From the NCBI RefSeq assembly GCF_025370935.1, contig NC_133473.1, forward strand, positions 20,922,022 through 20,986,021: a DNA stretch of 64,000 nt, given 5' to 3'. The notes beneath the pieces were generated by a model. That model saw nothing but the letters and a program-made list of their open reading frames with translations. It did not search any database and had not been told where the DNA came from. The position numbers were made by a program, and so were the translations under genes. Source of the stretch: Choristoneura fumiferana. Its lineage: Eukaryota > Arthropoda > Insecta > Lepidoptera > Tortricidae. Positions 62,486 to 64,000 of this stretch are shown piece by piece (positions within the stretch are counted from its first letter, which is position 1; each line of letters opens with the position of its first letter).

Positions 62486-64000
62486 GGAATCACAAATGGA
62501 ATGAATGGAATGGAATGGGCAATTTCATCGATTTTGAAGCACAACTTATGTAATAACATATTTTTTGAGCGATCTTCATCGGTTTCTAGCGCATGTGACT
62601 GCTAACTCCGAACTCCAGCTTTTTGGGGTGGAAGGCAACGGGTAACCATATTATTTTCCCAAGAAAGTCTTCGTGAAGGTCCACTTTTGATCCTCATCAT
62701 ACCACGACCATTCTGTCAAGAGTATAGCGACGACGAGATGCAAGTTCTATATTAATAATAAATGTGTGCGATCGTATTTCTACCTTCATGCTGTCTTAAT
62801 TATCTCCGCATCACCTAAACCTGTTCAACAAATCAAACACAAGCTCAGATCAATACATATCGTTGTCACGGCGAATGTTACGCTTAATTTGCCCGCAGTT
62901 GACGTGTAATCAAATTGAATCTGGCTTAAGTAGGACGTCTATTTAATTTCTGTTAAGTTGAGATTAACAAGATTATAGTAACCTTTGAAAAAAAACCGTG
63001 ATAGATTACTGGTTCGACCTATAATTTCCTAATTGTCACCAATATTATCACCAGCATCGTGGCTTTAAATTTAAGGTTAGATTCTACTCACAAAACTAAG
63101 CTACTTTTGTTTTGCAACATTTTCAAAAAACTTCAATTTAGATTATTTATTGATCCTCAAAGTTTAATTGTTAAATCAGTGTATAGGACATAGCGGTGTT
63201 ATCGCTGTATCTTGGTACGGGGGCCATGAAATAATTTTTGACATTTATTTGACATCTTCCAGATAAATATTTATAAATGTGCCGTCAATTTAGTATTGTA
63301 TCGCGTTCATTGAAAATTACATTTAATTTCTATGAACAAAATGAAATGAACAGTGATCATATTTTTGCCCATGGTCCAAGACTCCCGTATACAAATCCCA
63401 TTGCTGAGAATAGAGAACCGTCCACATTAATCTACAGCAGCGCGAGTTTCATTCCTCAATCGGCAAAAAAGAACCCTTAGTTAGATCCCTTGGATCATTT
63501 TGTTGATTTTCTGTCAAGACCATTTTTCTCAAGAATACGTGGAGGTATTAAGCTGAAATTACTTAGGTTATATCAAATACCCATGTCTGCTATCCCTTGG
63601 AGTAGTGAAAAAGTCGAACTTCCGAGTCAATGCAATCAAAACAAAACGTTCAAATTTCAAGTTTCTATGATAACTGGAAGTATGCACCCTGTTAAAATTA
63701 CCCCACATTGTGTATTGCTTAGAAGCAGACAAAAGTCAGTTTTTATTTCTTTTTGTCCGTTTGTCTATGTCAATCAATCTAAAACCCACACTGCGTACGT
63801 TTAGCTTAGGGGCTCTGCAAACACTGGTAATTCATAGATCGCACTTGGCCAGTTTTAAGTCGCTACACTTTTAATAGCGTGGAGGTGTCATTAGTTAATT
63901 AGTAGCGAACCATCACGACGACTTTATTGGTAAAATAATAAGGGTGGTTTCACCTAATCCTCTAAATAGATAAAGATCCTTCTTACAAGAGCTGCTTCAA
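62486..64000. other. No gene recognised at the right edge
   Basis: Two consecutive plus frames, 63277-63480 (67 codons) and 63490-63804 (104 codons), are the longest here, but they show no domain or repeat match, and splice-site or codon evidence is lacking. AGGGTGGTTTCACCTAATCC at 63942 faintly resembles MITE ends such as family N. A gene may begin beyond the window. Confidence 0.4.

Noticed and set aside
62400..62500. Arg/Glu-rich minus frame
   Set aside because: Translation of the (CT)n tail of a LINE 3' end.
63277..63804. Two tandem plus frames at the right edge
   Set aside because: No recognised motif, no start context or splice evidence, and separate frames. They could be exons, but nothing supports it.

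Overview
The window looks like non-coding DNA from a moth or butterfly (Lepidoptera, Ditrysia). It is AT-rich. It carries no convincing intact host gene on either strand and is packed with short dispersed repeats of kinds I recognise from lepidopteran genomes: tRNA-derived SINEs ending in a (TGATGA) tail, RTE-type LINE 3' ends, CR1/Jockey-like LINE 3' tails, a mariner transposon, and short inverted-repeat elements. The assignment rests on recalled sequence types, not on a search. Almost every open frame is short and is either repeat-derived or chance. The window is probably intergenic or lies inside a very long intron.

Layout. 1-5600: a broken RTE endonuclease piece, a CTTG-rich repeat, the first copy of a 176-bp MITE, then an assembly-problem zone. 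That zone has a segment (2091-2886) repeated after a 100-N gap (4251-5056), a nearly perfect ~530-bp palindrome (2887-3420), and a ~128-bp minisatellite (3497-4150). 5600-13400: mostly featureless, with scattered SINE and LINE tails. 13470-20800: LTR-like direct repeats with a possible primer-binding site, foldback elements, SINE mosaics, a long (GT)n tract and a 269-bp hairpin. 22730-23198: an RTE insertion with an inverted 5' part and clean target-site duplications (TSDs). 28812-30077: a near-complete mariner with a transposase broken by one frameshift. 31000-38430: dense SINE/LINE/foldback territory, including two full-length SINEs with TSDs. 38430-43500: quiet. 43500-49430: SINEs, two adjacent inverted-repeat elements, a compound SINE between 13-bp TSDs, a 16-bp tandem repeat, the second 176-bp MITE nested in a SINE, and two oppositely oriented RTE ends. 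50540-50830: CpG-rich, the best candidate for host regulatory sequence. 51350-52545: an inverted element and a CR1/Jockey-like C-terminus with its 3' UTR. 55900-62500: nested SINE/MITE, more foldbacks, and a cluster of RTE 3' ends, two of which share one target site. 62500-64000: nothing recognised.

How the parts relate. No host pathway can be read from this window. The working logic is that of transposable elements: autonomous RTE, CR1/Jockey-like and mariner relics, plus the non-autonomous SINEs and MITEs that would depend on such machinery. Several insertions are nested, which gives relative ages: a MITE inside a SINE, a foldback inside a SINE, and LINE tails inside a SINE and inside an RTE. 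No CRISPR array, bacterial operon, rRNA gene or true tRNA gene is seen.
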